Positions 1-9,619 of a DNA stretch of 64,000 bases are shown here, one piece after another. How positions within the stretch are numbered: position 1 is the stretch's first letter; each line of letters opens with the position of its first letter. Both the position numbers and the translations under genes were made by a program. The notes beneath the pieces were generated by a model. That model worked only from the letters and a program-made list of their open reading frames with translations. It was not told the origin of the DNA and searched no databases. Source of the DNA: Bacillus timonensis (lineage in GTDB: Bacteria > Bacillota > Bacilli > Bacillales > Bacillaceae_L); assembly GCF_004799755.1 (NCBI RefSeq), contig NZ_SLUB01000006.1:1-64000 (forward strand), given 5' to 3'.

Positions 1-25
1 TTGATTTAATATGGTATTATTCATT

Positions 26-108
26 GAAAGCTCCTTTGTAGAAAGTTTGTATTGTTTTTGGGAACAAACAAACATCTAACACTTCTACAATAAGGGCTTT
101 CTTTTTTT
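26..108 (+). terminator. Intrinsic terminator of an off-window gene
   Basis: The arms GAAAGCTCCTTTGTAGAA and TTCTACAATAAGGGCTTTC pair with small bulges, enclose a smaller GTTTGT/ACAAAC stem, and are followed by a run of seven T. This looks like the end of a plus-strand transcript that starts outside the window. Confidence 0.6.
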
Positions 109-161
109 ATGTCTACATACAATTAGCGTTTTTACATTTTATGGAATCTGCGCAAAGCTAG

Positions 162-181
162 TGGACCTGTCCCCCTGTCCC
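162..181. repeat. GGGAC-type dispersed repeat, partial copy
   Basis: Carries GACCTGTCCCCCTGTCCC, the right half of the repeat seen in full near 402 and 933. It lacks the left GGGACA arm, so it reads as a decayed copy. Confidence 0.55.
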
Positions 182-360
182 TAAAAATAAATGTGGAAAC
201 TTGAATGGTAGATTTGAAGTATGTAATGGAGTATTTCGTTTAAATAAGAAGATGTGTAACAAGAAGATGGAATGATAGATGGGGTCTTTGGAAGTATCTG
301 CATATAAAAATCTAGCAAATAGTCAGAAAACTGTCAAGGCGGGGCATGGCGCTGGGGCTT

Positions 361-431
361 GTGGGTCATGGGGACAGTTACCTCGTCCCACCATATTTTT
401 ACAGGGACAATGAACCTGTCCCTCTGTCCCA
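361..431. repeat. GGGAC-type dispersed repeat, two units in tandem
   Basis: Two units lie side by side. The second reads GGGACAATGAACCTGTCCC then TCTGTCCC, so GGGACA can pair with TGTCCC as a short hairpin. Nearly the same two-unit arrangement recurs at 888-961, flanking the small gene between them. Confidence 0.7.
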
Positions 432-508
432 GTTCAAAAAAAATTAATAAGGGATGCCCCTTTGTAGCCTTCTATTCTCTATAACAATGGTAAAAGGGGG
501 TTCAAGAT

Positions 509-883
509 GTGTCGAGAATAAAAATAGATTCTGAAATGGATATTCAGAAGTATTCGCAGTTTTACGATTATGAAGAATTTAAAACGAATATGGAGATTTG
601 GCTGATTGTTCATCAAAGCGAGTTCACACTCGGAGAAGTATATGGATTAACTCAATTAATTCACTTATCCTCAGAAGTTCCAGGGGTTTGCCATGAAGCT
701 ATGGGAAAAATCGTATGTTGCAAAGAATTAGGATTAAACGAACAGACCATTTCCCGCTCTACGTTTAAGCGAATGATTTGGAAGTGTATGCGTTTCGGAA
801 TGTTAAAAGTCAACGAAACAGAAAACGAATACGGGTCACAAAGGGGGAATCTCTATATCTTTAACCCCTACCCTACGTTTTAA
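509..883 (+). CDS. Small winged-helix-like protein, probably C-terminally truncated
   Basis: A 124-residue protein starting at GTG, with AAAGGGGG about 8 bases upstream. An ATG two bases earlier is closed after four codons, so GTG decides the start. The segment SRSTFKRMIWK followed by GSQRGNLYIFN resembles a family of Bacillus winged-helix/replication-like DNA-binding proteins in which a Ser-Arg-Ser-Thr-Phe-Lys-Arg helix precedes a G-S-Q-x-x-N-L-Y-V-F motif. Those relatives, as I recall them, continue well past this motif, whereas this protein stops right after it. The gene sits between two blocks of GGGAC repeats. No partner gene identifies its role. Function is not established; the family assignment is from memory of the motif. 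Confidence 0.6.
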   Translation: MSRIKIDSEMDIQKYSQFYDYEEFKTNMEIWLIVHQSEFTLGEVYGLTQLIHLSSEVPGVCHEAMGKIVCCKELGLNEQTISRSTFKRMIWKCMRFGMLKVNETENEYGSQRGNLYIFNPYPTF

Positions 884-887
884 TAAT

Positions 888-961
888 TGGGACGGAGGGA
901 CAGGTCCCTCGTCCCAAAATTTATTTACAAAACGGGACAGTGAACCTGTCCCTCTGTCCCA
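888..961. repeat. GGGAC-type dispersed repeat, two units in tandem
   Basis: One unit reads GGGACGGAGGGACAGGTCCC then TCGTCCC; the second reads GGGACAGTGAACCTGTCCC then TCTGTCCC. Both are imperfect palindromes. The block lies immediately upstream of the ribosome binding site of the amidase gene, so it would sit in the 5' leader or between two transcripts. Confidence 0.75.
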
Positions 962-980
962 TAAAAGGAGTGAATTATCG

Positions 981-1721
981 ATGAGTTGGATTCAAGATGC
1001 TGGACATGGTGGTAGTGATCCGGGCGCGGCAAAGGATAGCAATATAGAAAAAGTGTTTACTTTAGAAGCTGCACTCTATGTAAACAGACGGTTATCCGAA
1101 CTAGGAATTGCAAGTAGTCTAACCAGAACAGGTGATGTAACATTAAATCCCGCACCGAAAACCTCAAAAGTAAAGCCATACAAAAAATGCATTTCACATC
1201 ATTTTAATGCGGGTGGTGGAAGTGGAGCTGAGACCATCCATTCCATCTACTCTGACGGCAAGTTTGAGAAATTATTAATTGAAGAATTAAAAAAAGCTGG
1301 GTATCCAGTAAGACCGAGACCTGTGTACACCCGTAAAAATTCATCTGGCGGTGATTATTACTATATGCATAGACTTACAGGATCCTGTCGGACTACCATA
1401 CTAGAATACGAGTTTGTGGATGGACCACAATCAGAGAAAATCAAGGACAAGACCTATCGGGAAGGTATGTATGAATGTGTGGTGCGTGCTATTTGCCAGG
1501 AGGAAGGTGTTCATTATGAAGGTTCTGGTTCAGGGCAAACACCTACACCCCAAAAAGCCAATCCGCCAAAAGAAACATTAACCGTTGACGGTTATTTAAA
1601 CCCGAAAACAATCAGTGCCCTTCAAAGATATTTTGGGACTCCTGTTGATGGGATCATCAGTAAACCATCACTTGTTATTAAAGAACTGCAAAGACGATTG
1701 AATAAAGGGAATTTAGGATAA
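981..1721 (+). CDS. N-acetylmuramoyl-L-alanine amidase (Amidase_3), endolysin-like
   Basis: A 246-residue zinc amidase expected to cleave the amide bond between muramic acid and the peptide stem. Metal and catalytic residues are visible in the family order: His9 (DAGHGG), Glu23, His74 (SHHFNAG) and a late Glu in LEYEFVD. The rest, from about residue 180, is a linker (GSGSGQTPTPQ) and a short cell-wall-binding part with the phage-endolysin motif ALQRYFGTPVDGIIS and a closing KELQRRLN. Phage relatives usually carry longer or repeated copies of that unit, so the tail may have lost repeats. There is no signal peptide, which fits a lysin released through a holin, but no holin is visible nearby. 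AAAGGAG lies 9 bases before the ATG. It is probably a relic of a prophage or a domesticated lysin. Confidence 0.9.
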   Translation: MSWIQDAGHGGSDPGAAKDSNIEKVFTLEAALYVNRRLSELGIASSLTRTGDVTLNPAPKTSKVKPYKKCISHHFNAGGGSGAETIHSIYSDGKFEKLLIEELKKAGYPVRPRPVYTRKNSSGGDYYYMHRLTGSCRTTILEYEFVDGPQSEKIKDKTYREGMYECVVRAICQEEGVHYEGSGSGQTPTPQKANPPKETLTVDGYLNPKTISALQRYFGTPVDGIISKPSLVIKELQRRLNKGNLG

Positions 1722-1738
1722 AGAAAAATAAATGAGGT

Positions 1739-1782
1739 GAACCAGGAAATCAAATTTACTAGACTTCCTGGTTCATCTTTTT
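1739..1782 (+). terminator. Intrinsic terminator after the amidase gene
   Basis: GAACCAGGAA pairs with TTCCTGGTTC across a 16-base loop and is followed by ATCTTTTTC. It closes the plus-strand amidase transcript just before the convergent VOC gene. Confidence 0.75.
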
Positions 1783-1787
1783 CATAG

Positions 1788-2174
1788 CTAATGTTCATAA
1801 ATCTCTAAAGGCAAATCATCTGGATCTTTAAAAAAGGTAAACCTCTTTCCTGTTATCTCATCTATACGAATAACTTCTACTACAATATTCTTTGACGTTA
1901 ACTCCCTCACCGCTTCTTCGATATCATCTACTTCAAAAGCTAAATGTCGAAGGCCCGATGCCTCGGGATAGCTTGGTCTTTTCGGAGGGTTCTTAAAAGA
2001 GAATAATTCAATCTGATAGGTATCCCCAACTGCCAAATCAAGCTTGTATGAAGCACGGTCTTCCCGAAACGTTTCCTTTAATACCGTAAATCCTAACTTA
2101 TTCACATAAAAGTCTTTGGACTTCTCATAGTCCGAACAAATAATTGCAACATGATGAATCCGATTGATTTTCAC
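1788..2174 (-). CDS. VOC-family protein (YaeR/GloA2-like glyoxalase fold)
   Basis: About 129 residues in the vicinal-oxygen-chelate fold: IHHVAIICSDYEKSKDFYV at the start, LRHLAFEVDDIEEAV in the middle and FFKDPDDLPLEIYEH at the end. The two beta-alpha-beta-beta-beta modules and the metal-ligand positions (His of HHVAI, Glu of IELF, His of LRHLA, Glu of LEIYE) are all present. Close relatives include YaeR, of uncertain substrate. I chose a GTG start because AAGGATGATCACA precedes it at good spacing and the family N-terminus begins at that point; a longer reading frame to 2210 exists but has no ribosome binding site. It is monocistronic, with no pathway neighbours. Confidence 0.85.
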   Translation of the reverse strand: MKINRIHHVAIICSDYEKSKDFYVNKLGFTVLKETFREDRASYKLDLAVGDTYQIELFSFKNPPKRPSYPEASGLRHLAFEVDDIEEAVRELTSKNIVVEVIRIDEITGKRFTFFKDPDDLPLEIYEH

Positions 2175-2347
2175 TGTGATCATCCTTTTCTTATATCCCA
2201 TTAATTTCAAGTTGCCGTTCAGCCAATTAATTTGTACTACTTATATTTACTCATTCAATACCCTTTCTGCAAACAAAAAGTACTTCAAGTGTTTTTAAAA
2301 TAAGACCACAAACGTTGGGTAAGCAAGGGGCTTCCTTCATCCAAACT

Positions 2348-2391
2348 AAAAAAACATATCTTTACCAAGAAAGGGTTTTGGTAAAGATATG
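2348..2391 (-). terminator. Intrinsic terminator of the arabinofuranosidase gene
   Basis: On the minus strand CATATCTTTACCA pairs with TGGTAAAGATATG and is followed by seven T. It lies 14 bases beyond the stop codon of the GH51 gene. Confidence 0.9.
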
Positions 2392-2404
2392 GTCAATTTC
2401 AGGA

Positions 2405-3928
<1,524 letters not shown>

Positions 3929-3999
3929 TTACTTCAATAATATTTAAAATATTTTATATTTTTATGATAATTACCATTACCGAGGTTGTCAACCCAAAA

Positions 4000-4013
4000 T
4001 GTAACCGCAAACA
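4000..4013 (-). promoter_or_regulatory. Probable cre (CcpA) site upstream of abfA
   Basis: TGTAACCGCAAACA with flanking A and TT fits the WTGNAANCGNWNNCAWW pattern completely. It lies about 90 bases upstream of the arabinofuranosidase start, in the 394-base divergent gap, so glucose repression of that gene is likely. The same gap holds a direct repeat of TTCGTAAGAT near 4057-4075. Confidence 0.6.
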
Positions 4014-4304
4014 TTTTGTTTTATTCGACGAATCTGAATAAACCATTTAAATTTTTCGTAAGATTTCGTAAGATAATAGAGAGGAAGTTTGTTATATCGT
4101 GCTTCGAATAGCCTGTTTTCGCGGGAATCTTACCATCCTAACAACAAACTTAACTAGTTTAAATTCTTTTAAAATTTTTCAGTACTGTCAAATTGATTCG
4201 ATTTCTTGGACAAACAGCACCCTTACAAATCATTCAATTTTGTTTTATGATTATATGAAATAGTTCACGATTACATAAAATAGAGCATTATGGGGGATTG
4301 AAAT

Positions 4305-5228
4305 ATGCATATCAATGATCTACACTCTGGACTTCATATTTTTAAGGCATTAAGTTCAGAAATTCGATTAGAAATTTTAACTTTGTTAACTAAATACGAC
4401 AGCCTTAATTTGAATGATCTCGCAAAAAAACTAAACCTATCGAATGGCGCTATAACGATGCATATTAAAAAATTAGAAGAAAGTGGATTAATCGAGGTTA
4501 TATCTACTGTAGGGAAACATGGGATGCAAAAGATTTGTTATTTAAATGAAGATGAATTAAAGATAGAATTACAACCAAAAGAAGACCAAAACTTCTACGA
4601 GTATCAAATTAAGGTTGGGCATTATTGCGATTTCCAGGCGGAGCCAACATGTGGTTTAGCAACAAAAGAAAGCATCATAGGGGAATTCGATGATCCTCGT
4701 TATTTTGCAGACCCCGAACGTATAAATGCAGAGATTATCTGGTTAAGTAAGGGCTTTTTAGAATATAGGATTCCCAATTACCTAAAGTCCAACCAAGAGT
4801 TCAAAGAACTGCAATTTAGTTTTGAAATAAGTTCTGAAGCACCTAGCTACAGTAATGACTGGCCATCTGATATATATTTTTATATTAATAATATCGAGTT
4901 AGGGTACTGGACCTCCCCAGGAGACTTTGGAGGAATAACCGGAAAGATGAACCCACCTTGGTGGCCACCCGAATTAAACCAATATGGATTAACAAAATTA
5001 TTACGCATAAATAATGAAGGAACGTTTATCGATGGTTTCCGTATCTCCGACATTACTCTTTCGGATATTCAATTGACAACGAAATCAGAGATTAAACTTA
5101 AGCTAGCCGTTGGGGAAGAAGGCAATATAGGAGGTTTAACCATTTTCGGAAAAAACTTCGGTAATTTTGACAAAGACATATCGGCAAGAATCCTTTATGA
5201 TGAGAAAAAAGGTGAGTTAAAAAAATGA
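4305..5228 (+). CDS. ArsR-type two-domain transcriptional regulator
   Basis: A 307-residue protein. Residues about 9-85 form a winged helix of the ArsR/HTH_20 type (FKALSSEIRLEILTLL, then LNLSNGAITMHIKKLEESGL). After a linker comes a domain of about 200 residues, rich in beta strands and aromatics, with WPSDIYFYINN, GYWTSPGDFGG and NPPWWPPELNQYG. It contains Cys and His residues (GHYCDFQAEPTCG) near residue 105. I do not recognise a named ligand-binding fold; the jelly-roll-like pattern would suit a sugar or glycan sensor. It is divergent from the GH51 gene, which it probably controls. GGGGGA lies before the ATG. DNA binding is secure; the ligand is unknown. Confidence 0.85.
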   Translation: MHINDLHSGLHIFKALSSEIRLEILTLLTKYDSLNLNDLAKKLNLSNGAITMHIKKLEESGLIEVISTVGKHGMQKICYLNEDELKIELQPKEDQNFYEYQIKVGHYCDFQAEPTCGLATKESIIGEFDDPRYFADPERINAEIIWLSKGFLEYRIPNYLKSNQEFKELQFSFEISSEAPSYSNDWPSDIYFYINNIELGYWTSPGDFGGITGKMNPPWWPPELNQYGLTKLLRINNEGTFIDGFRISDITLSDIQLTTKSEIKLKLAVGEEGNIGGLTIFGKNFGNFDKDISARILYDEKKGELKK

Positions 5229-5260
5229 GGATGCCTCTTAACAGGGTATCCTTTTAGAGG
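5225..5260 (+). terminator. Terminator after the ArsR-type regulator
   Basis: AGGATGCCT and AGGGTATCCT pair with a small bulge over a six-base loop and are followed by TTTTAG. A second inverted repeat, GGAATCGT/ACGATTCC with GTTTTT, spans about 5382-5431 and overlaps the end of the convergent esterase gene. Confidence 0.6.
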
Positions 5261-5405
5261 AAATAGAAGTAAGACTTTGAAAGTATATGTTGACAGAGCA
5301 TGACTTGTACAGAATTTACGCCTCCGTTGGATATCCCATTGTACACAACATAAAAAAACGCAAAAAAAGCTAAGGAAACAGTGGAATCGTATCCCTTATT
5401 CATGT

Positions 5406-6116
5406 TTAGATAACGATTCCGTTTTTCCTTAATTCACTGCGTAGAACATCTGCCATAATGTCATAACCGAGTACATGTGGATGCAACCCGTCATTCGCTA
5501 AACCTGGCTGAAGTGAATTTCCACCTTCAACTTTCATTGCACTATGATAATCAACATAAATTAAACCTTCTTGTTCGGTCAACTGCTTATATGATTGGTT
5601 AATCGCAACAACCAATTCATTACGTACATCTGTTTGTCCATTTGTTTCAATACAAGTTGGAAGTATAGAAGTCACTATTGGGATAATACCCGCTTTTTTT
5701 GCTTCCGCGACTATGGCTGTTACATCCTCGAGGACCTCATTATGAATTTGATCTGGTTTCTTTCGAACTTCAGCTTGCAACTCATCTAAAATCCATGTGT
5801 TATTGATCCCAATATTAATCACAACATATGTTGGTTTAATTTGAATAACATCTGCAGCGAACCTACGTCTGAGAAATGGGGTCATATCTCCTCCAATCCC
5901 CCTATTTACAAGACGGCGATTGTTAGCACCAAAGTATGTTTCAATATCCCAGCGATCCGTTATGGAATCACCAATAAAAACAAAATCAATAGGTACTTTA
6001 TGACTTATCAAGACTTCATTTTGAAAATCAAATGCATTACGTCTTGTGTCTGTTGGCACAACAGCTCCAAACATACCTGGTTTAAGCATTTCTGGTCGTT
6101 TTGAAATCTTTGCCAT
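5406..6116 (-). CDS. SGNH/GDSL-family hydrolase (probable carbohydrate esterase)
   Basis: A cytoplasmic protein of about 236 residues with all four SGNH blocks: Ser in FIGDSITDRW, Gly in RGIGGDMT, Asn in INIGINNTW, and the Asp/His pair in NDGLHPHVLGYD. The family includes acetyl-xylan and acetyl-oligosaccharide esterases. It follows a CUT1 importer in the same direction, so it probably deacetylates imported hemicellulose fragments. The ATG chosen has GAGGAGG about 11 bases upstream; the longer frame (up to 6179) starts without one. A hairpin sits between it and the transporter genes. Confidence 0.88.
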   Translation of the reverse strand: MAKISKRPEMLKPGMFGAVVPTDTRRNAFDFQNEVLISHKVPIDFVFIGDSITDRWDIETYFGANNRRLVNRGIGGDMTPFLRRRFAADVIQIKPTYVVINIGINNTWILDELQAEVRKKPDQIHNEVLEDVTAIVAEAKKAGIIPIVTSILPTCIETNGQTDVRNELVVAINQSYKQLTEQEGLIYVDYHSAMKVEGGNSLQPGLANDGLHPHVLGYDIMADVLRSELRKNGIVI

Positions 6117-6210
6117 ACTACCATCATCCTCCTCTATCATTTTATATAAGTTATGGGTACTCATAAGAAGCCAAACCAAAAACCAATCACTTATGAAGGA
6201 CTGGAAATAT

Positions 6211-6252
6211 GGAATAATTACTCATTAGCTATTAACATTGAGTAATTATTCC
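6211..6252 (-). terminator. Intercistronic hairpin between permease and esterase
   Basis: GGAATAATTACTCA pairs perfectly with TGAGTAATTATTCC over a 14-base loop. No T-run follows on either strand, so it is more likely an mRNA processing or stability element than a terminator. Confidence 0.5.
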
Positions 6253-6277
6253 AGTTATAGTTTCCATTAAAGATCAC

Positions 6278-7099
6278 TCATCCCTTTACAGATCCTCCTG
6301 CTAAACCTTTTACAACTTTTTCTTGTGCAATGATAAATATAAGAATTACCGGTACACTTGCTAATGTTAATGCAGCCATCAAACCAGGAACATTAACAGA
6401 AAACTCGCCATAGAATTTTTGAAGTCCGATTGGCAATGTCATATTTTCTGGACTTGTAATTAAGATTAAGGCAAAAATAAATTCATTCCAAATATGCACA
6501 AAGTTATAGATTACTACCGTAGAAATGGCTGGCACGATATTTGGAAATAATACTTTTGAAAAGATAACCCAATGACCTGCCCCATCCATTCCTGCAGCTT
6601 CTTCAAGTTCAACAGGAATCTCTTGCATAAATTGGGTCATGATAAAGATTGAAATCGGTAATGCAAAAGCTACGTAAGGTCCTAATAAAGAAAATAATTT
6701 ATCATAAAACCCAAGACTATTAGACATTACAAAGATTGGAATGAGAGTTGCATGAATAGGTATCATCATCCCAATAAGAAACAAAATAAACAGAGGACGA
6801 TTTAATCGAAACTTCATTCTACTTAACGGATAGCTGGCAAGAGCAGAGATAAAGACAACTAATACAACAGATACTACCGTAATAATGATACTATTTACAA
6901 AATAATTTGTTAAACCCATCTCAAAAACCGAAGAAAATTGTTCTAATGTGAATGATCCAGGAAGTATTGAAAATGGATTAAGGAAAAATTCATTCATTGT
7001 TTTAAATGAAGTGGAAATCATATATAAGAATGGGTAGCTAGTAAATAGAAGCAAAATGATTGCCACAAGATAAAGTAGACTCTTATTAACTAGTTTCAT
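6278..7099 (-). CDS. CUT1 sugar ABC transporter permease (MalG type)
   Basis: A 273-residue inner-membrane permease with six predicted membrane spans. The EAA loop that contacts the ATPase reads EEAAGMDGAGHWVIFSKVLFP. The C-terminal GLAGGSVKG is typical of MalG-type subunits. The start ATG overlaps the stop of the upstream permease by four bases (ATGA), so the two are translationally coupled. No ATPase gene is in this operon; the MsmX-type protein at 26887 is the likely energiser. Confidence 0.95.
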   Translation of the reverse strand: MKLVNKSLLYLVAIILLLFTSYPFLYMISTSFKTMNEFFLNPFSILPGSFTLEQFSSVFEMGLTNYFVNSIIITVVSVVLVVFISALASYPLSRMKFRLNRPLFILFLIGMMIPIHATLIPIFVMSNSLGFYDKLFSLLGPYVAFALPISIFIMTQFMQEIPVELEEAAGMDGAGHWVIFSKVLFPNIVPAISTVVIYNFVHIWNEFIFALILITSPENMTLPIGLQKFYGEFSVNVPGLMAALTLASVPVILIFIIAQEKVVKGLAGGSVKG

Positions 7100-8040
7100 T
7101 GTACTTCCCCTCTTTTCTTACGCTGTGATTCACCTAGTAGAATAAAAATCACACTTATTAATGAAATGATAAACATTACTGAAGCAATGGCACTACCATA
7201 GCCCATATTAAAGTTAATAAACGTTTGTCTGTACATTAATGTTCCTAAAATTTCTGTTGAACCTCCAGAACTTCCACCAACCATTACATAGAAGATATCA
7301 AAGGTTTTAAGTGAACCCACTACCGCAAGAATAGATGAACTTACAATTGTTGGCATTAAGGAAGGTAGGGTAATATAATAAAATCGTTGGAAACCATTTG
7401 CTCCGTCTATATCTGCAGCCTCGTACAACTCTTCTGGAATACCAACCATTGCCGCTTTAAATAAGATCATATAAAAAGGTGCAAATTGCCAAACCAATAC
7501 AATCAATACAGCAATAATCGCAACATTTTTGGATGCTAACCAATTGACTGATTCAAAACCAAGTGCATTTAATGCCATATTAATGGGACCATTAGCAGGG
7601 TCATACATAAAGACCCACAATAATCCAACTGCAACCGCTGACATTAGATAAGGTAGAAAGAATAAAACATTAAAAAGTCTTTTCCCTCTAATTTTGCTTA
7701 GCAAGATCAAAGCCATACCCAAACCTAATGGAACTTGGACAAATACCGATACTAATACGAGATACATATTGTTCCGTAATGCATACCAGAATGAGGAGTC
7801 AACCAGTAAGTTTTTGAAATTATCAAGACCAATAAATACACTTTCTCCCATTCCATTCCAATCTAACAAACTATAATTAAATGTTGTAATAATTGGATAT
7901 AAAATAAAGATGATGTATATGATAATTGCAGGCAGAAGGAATAAAGATATTGCGAGTGTATTTTTATTTTTTTTCTTTTTCTTTTCTTTTTGTGCCTCAG
8001 CATGGACAATATCCGATGTTATATTACTTTCTGTTACCAT
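7096..8040 (-). CDS. CUT1 sugar ABC transporter permease (MalF type)
   Basis: About 314 residues with a lysine-rich cytoplasmic N-terminus (KEKKKKKNKN) and six membrane spans. The EAA loop is EAADIDGANGFQRFYYITLP. I start at the second ATG because AAAGGTGG touches the first one but is six bases before the second. It pairs with the MalG-type subunit downstream. Adjacent esterase and arabinofuranosidase genes suggest arabinoxylo-oligosaccharides as cargo; this is inference from position. Confidence 0.94.
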   Translation of the reverse strand: MVTESNITSDIVHAEAQKEKKKKKNKNTLAISLFLLPAIIIYIIFILYPIITTFNYSLLDWNGMGESVFIGLDNFKNLLVDSSFWYALRNNMYLVLVSVFVQVPLGLGMALILLSKIRGKRLFNVLFFLPYLMSAVAVGLLWVFMYDPANGPINMALNALGFESVNWLASKNVAIIAVLIVLVWQFAPFYMILFKAAMVGIPEELYEAADIDGANGFQRFYYITLPSLMPTIVSSSILAVVGSLKTFDIFYVMVGGSSGGSTEILGTLMYRQTFINFNMGYGSAIASVMFIISLISVIFILLGESQRKKRGEVQ

Positions 8041-8071
8041 CTTCATCCACCTTTCTTCAATGATTTAAAGG

Positions 8072-8102
8072 GGGTGAAGGCTAGTAACACCACCTTTCAC
8101 CC
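8072..8102 (-). terminator. Hairpin between binding-protein and permease genes
   Basis: GGGTGAAAGG and CCTTCACCC pair with one bulge over a 12-base loop in the short gap after the solute-binding gene. Such elements usually let the binding protein be made in excess of the membrane subunits. There is no clear T-run. Confidence 0.45.
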
Positions 8103-8113
8103 TACCTTTTTTC

Positions 8114-9430
8114 TTATTCTAATATTTCTTTAGCTTTATTCTCCATTGCTTTTGCAGCATCCTCAGGTGTGATCGATTTACCGAATAATTCATAGGTTGT
8201 ATTCTTATGAAGCTCACCTAACTCTGGTGGTAAGGTTTGGTCATATGGGAATTGAATAGAGTTCGCATTATTAATCATGTCTGTAAATATTTTTACAAAC
8301 TCATCTTCAACCTCTACACCTTTAATCGCAACCGGAGTTCCAGATTTATTTAAGTACCCTTGAGCAGTTTCAACACTTGTCAACTCTTTAATTAGTTCTA
8401 GTGTAAGTTCTGGATATTTAGTGTCTTTACTAATTGACCAAACCGGTGATACCCCAGCAGCTATGTTAGTAGGGTCACCTTTGCCAGATTCAATAGCTGG
8501 GAATCCAAAGACGCCCATCTTTTCTTCGAATTCAGGAAATTCATCACGAACATTATTTACAAATCCTGTTGTAATAAGCATCATAGCAGCCTTACCTGAA
8601 TACATCAGTTGTCTACCTTGACCTGAATCATAAGGAACACCATTGAAACCTGGATTGAAAGCCCCTCTGTCAACTAAATCTTGAATATATTCACCTGCTT
8701 GGATGTAGGCAGGGTCATCGAATCCGCCGCCATTTCTGCGGTACGCATCTTGGAATACCTTTTCTCCACCTAGGCGGTCAGCAAAGTACATTAAGTAGAA
8801 AGCTCCTGGCCATTTTGGCTGATTCGCCAGCGCAATCGGATATACATCATTTTCTTTTAATACTTCGACAATATCTAACAATTCATCATATGTTTTTGGA
8901 ACTTCCAGCCCGTATTTCTCAAAGATTTCTTTATTGTAAAAGAATTGATAGGTTGAAATCCCTAATGGAAGACCATAGATTCTGTCATCATAAGTTGAGT
9001 TGTTGAGAGCTACATCAACAAAGCTATCATAGTCGATATCTTCATCCGTTAAATCCCTAACCTTTCCGGATTTTACAAACTCTTCTAACCAACCTCCGCC
9101 CCAGCTAGTAAATACGTCAGGAGCATTATCACCAGACATCGCAACAACTACGCGTTGCTTATAATCATCGTTTTGAATAAGCAACTCATTTACTTTAACG
9201 TTTGGATTTTTCTCTTCGAAACGCGCTATTGCTTCTTGATATACTTCTTGCCTTGCACCTGGATCAAAGTGCCAAAGATCAATTTCTATTTGTTCTTTAT
9301 TACCTTTACCTTGATTATCTTTACCATCTCCATCTTTAACGACGGAATCAATGCTTCCTTGTTGACAACCAGTTAATCCAATAACAACAATTGCCAATAA
9401 GACACAAAGTACTAATTGAAGTTTTTTCAT
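8114..9430 (-). CDS. CUT1 extracellular sugar-binding lipoprotein
   Basis: A 438-residue family-1 solute-binding protein. The signal sequence ends in a lipobox, IGLTGC, with the anchored Cys at 22, then an Asp/Lys/Gly-rich linker (KDGDGKDNQGKGNKEQ). The mature part starts IEIDLWHFDPGARQE and contains APDVFTSWGGGWL, the usual ligand-cleft pattern. It is first in the operon with two permeases and the esterase. AAGGGGTG precedes the ATG at good spacing. The ligand is probably a hemicellulose oligosaccharide, inferred from neighbours only. Confidence 0.94.
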   Translation of the reverse strand: MKKLQLVLCVLLAIVVIGLTGCQQGSIDSVVKDGDGKDNQGKGNKEQIEIDLWHFDPGARQEVYQEAIARFEEKNPNVKVNELLIQNDDYKQRVVVAMSGDNAPDVFTSWGGGWLEEFVKSGKVRDLTDEDIDYDSFVDVALNNSTYDDRIYGLPLGISTYQFFYNKEIFEKYGLEVPKTYDELLDIVEVLKENDVYPIALANQPKWPGAFYLMYFADRLGGEKVFQDAYRRNGGGFDDPAYIQAGEYIQDLVDRGAFNPGFNGVPYDSGQGRQLMYSGKAAMMLITTGFVNNVRDEFPEFEEKMGVFGFPAIESGKGDPTNIAAGVSPVWSISKDTKYPELTLELIKELTSVETAQGYLNKSGTPVAIKGVEVEDEFVKIFTDMINNANSIQFPYDQTLPPELGELHKNTTYELFGKSITPEDAAKAMENKAKEILE

Positions 9431-9548
9431 TTATTGCACCCCTTATTTTTTTATTTTATTTTATTTTAAAATCAATGAGTGATTCTAAAACCTCATCCAA
9501 AAATCACAACTAGCAAACTCCGATACTGAATCCAAGTGTCCGTTATAA

Positions 9549-9619
9549 CAAAACGCTTACAACATAATCGAAAAAAATAGTATAATAGATTAAATCCACT
9601 GGTGAAAAAACGCTTACAA
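9549..9619 (-). promoter_or_regulatory. Promoter of the CUT1/esterase operon with two cre-like boxes
   Basis: On the minus strand TTTCAC (9602-9607) and TATACT (9579-9584) are 17 bases apart. Two identical boxes, AAACGCTTACAA on the plus strand, lie at 9551-9562 and 9608-9619, one just downstream of the -10 and one overlapping the -35. Each is an imperfect cre (12 of 14), or they could be the operator of a LacI/GntR regulator. The arrangement argues for repression. Confidence 0.5.

Larger units (their letters stand above)
109..508. other. Non-coding stretch with GGGAC repeats
   Basis: I see no coding frame of convincing quality here. It contains two GGGAC-type repeat blocks (near 162 and 361-431). 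The sequence between them is otherwise featureless and AT-rich except for a short G-rich patch near 340-372. Confidence 0.5.

Noticed and set aside
162-961. GGGAC repeats as a CRISPR array
   Set aside because: Copies are few, palindromic, unevenly spaced and vary in sequence, with no unique spacers of constant length and no cas genes.
9549-9619. AraR operators upstream of the CUT1/esterase operon
   Set aside because: The boxes lack the ATTTGTACGTACAAAT-type dyad of AraR, so the assignment was dropped in favour of cre-like or unknown operator.
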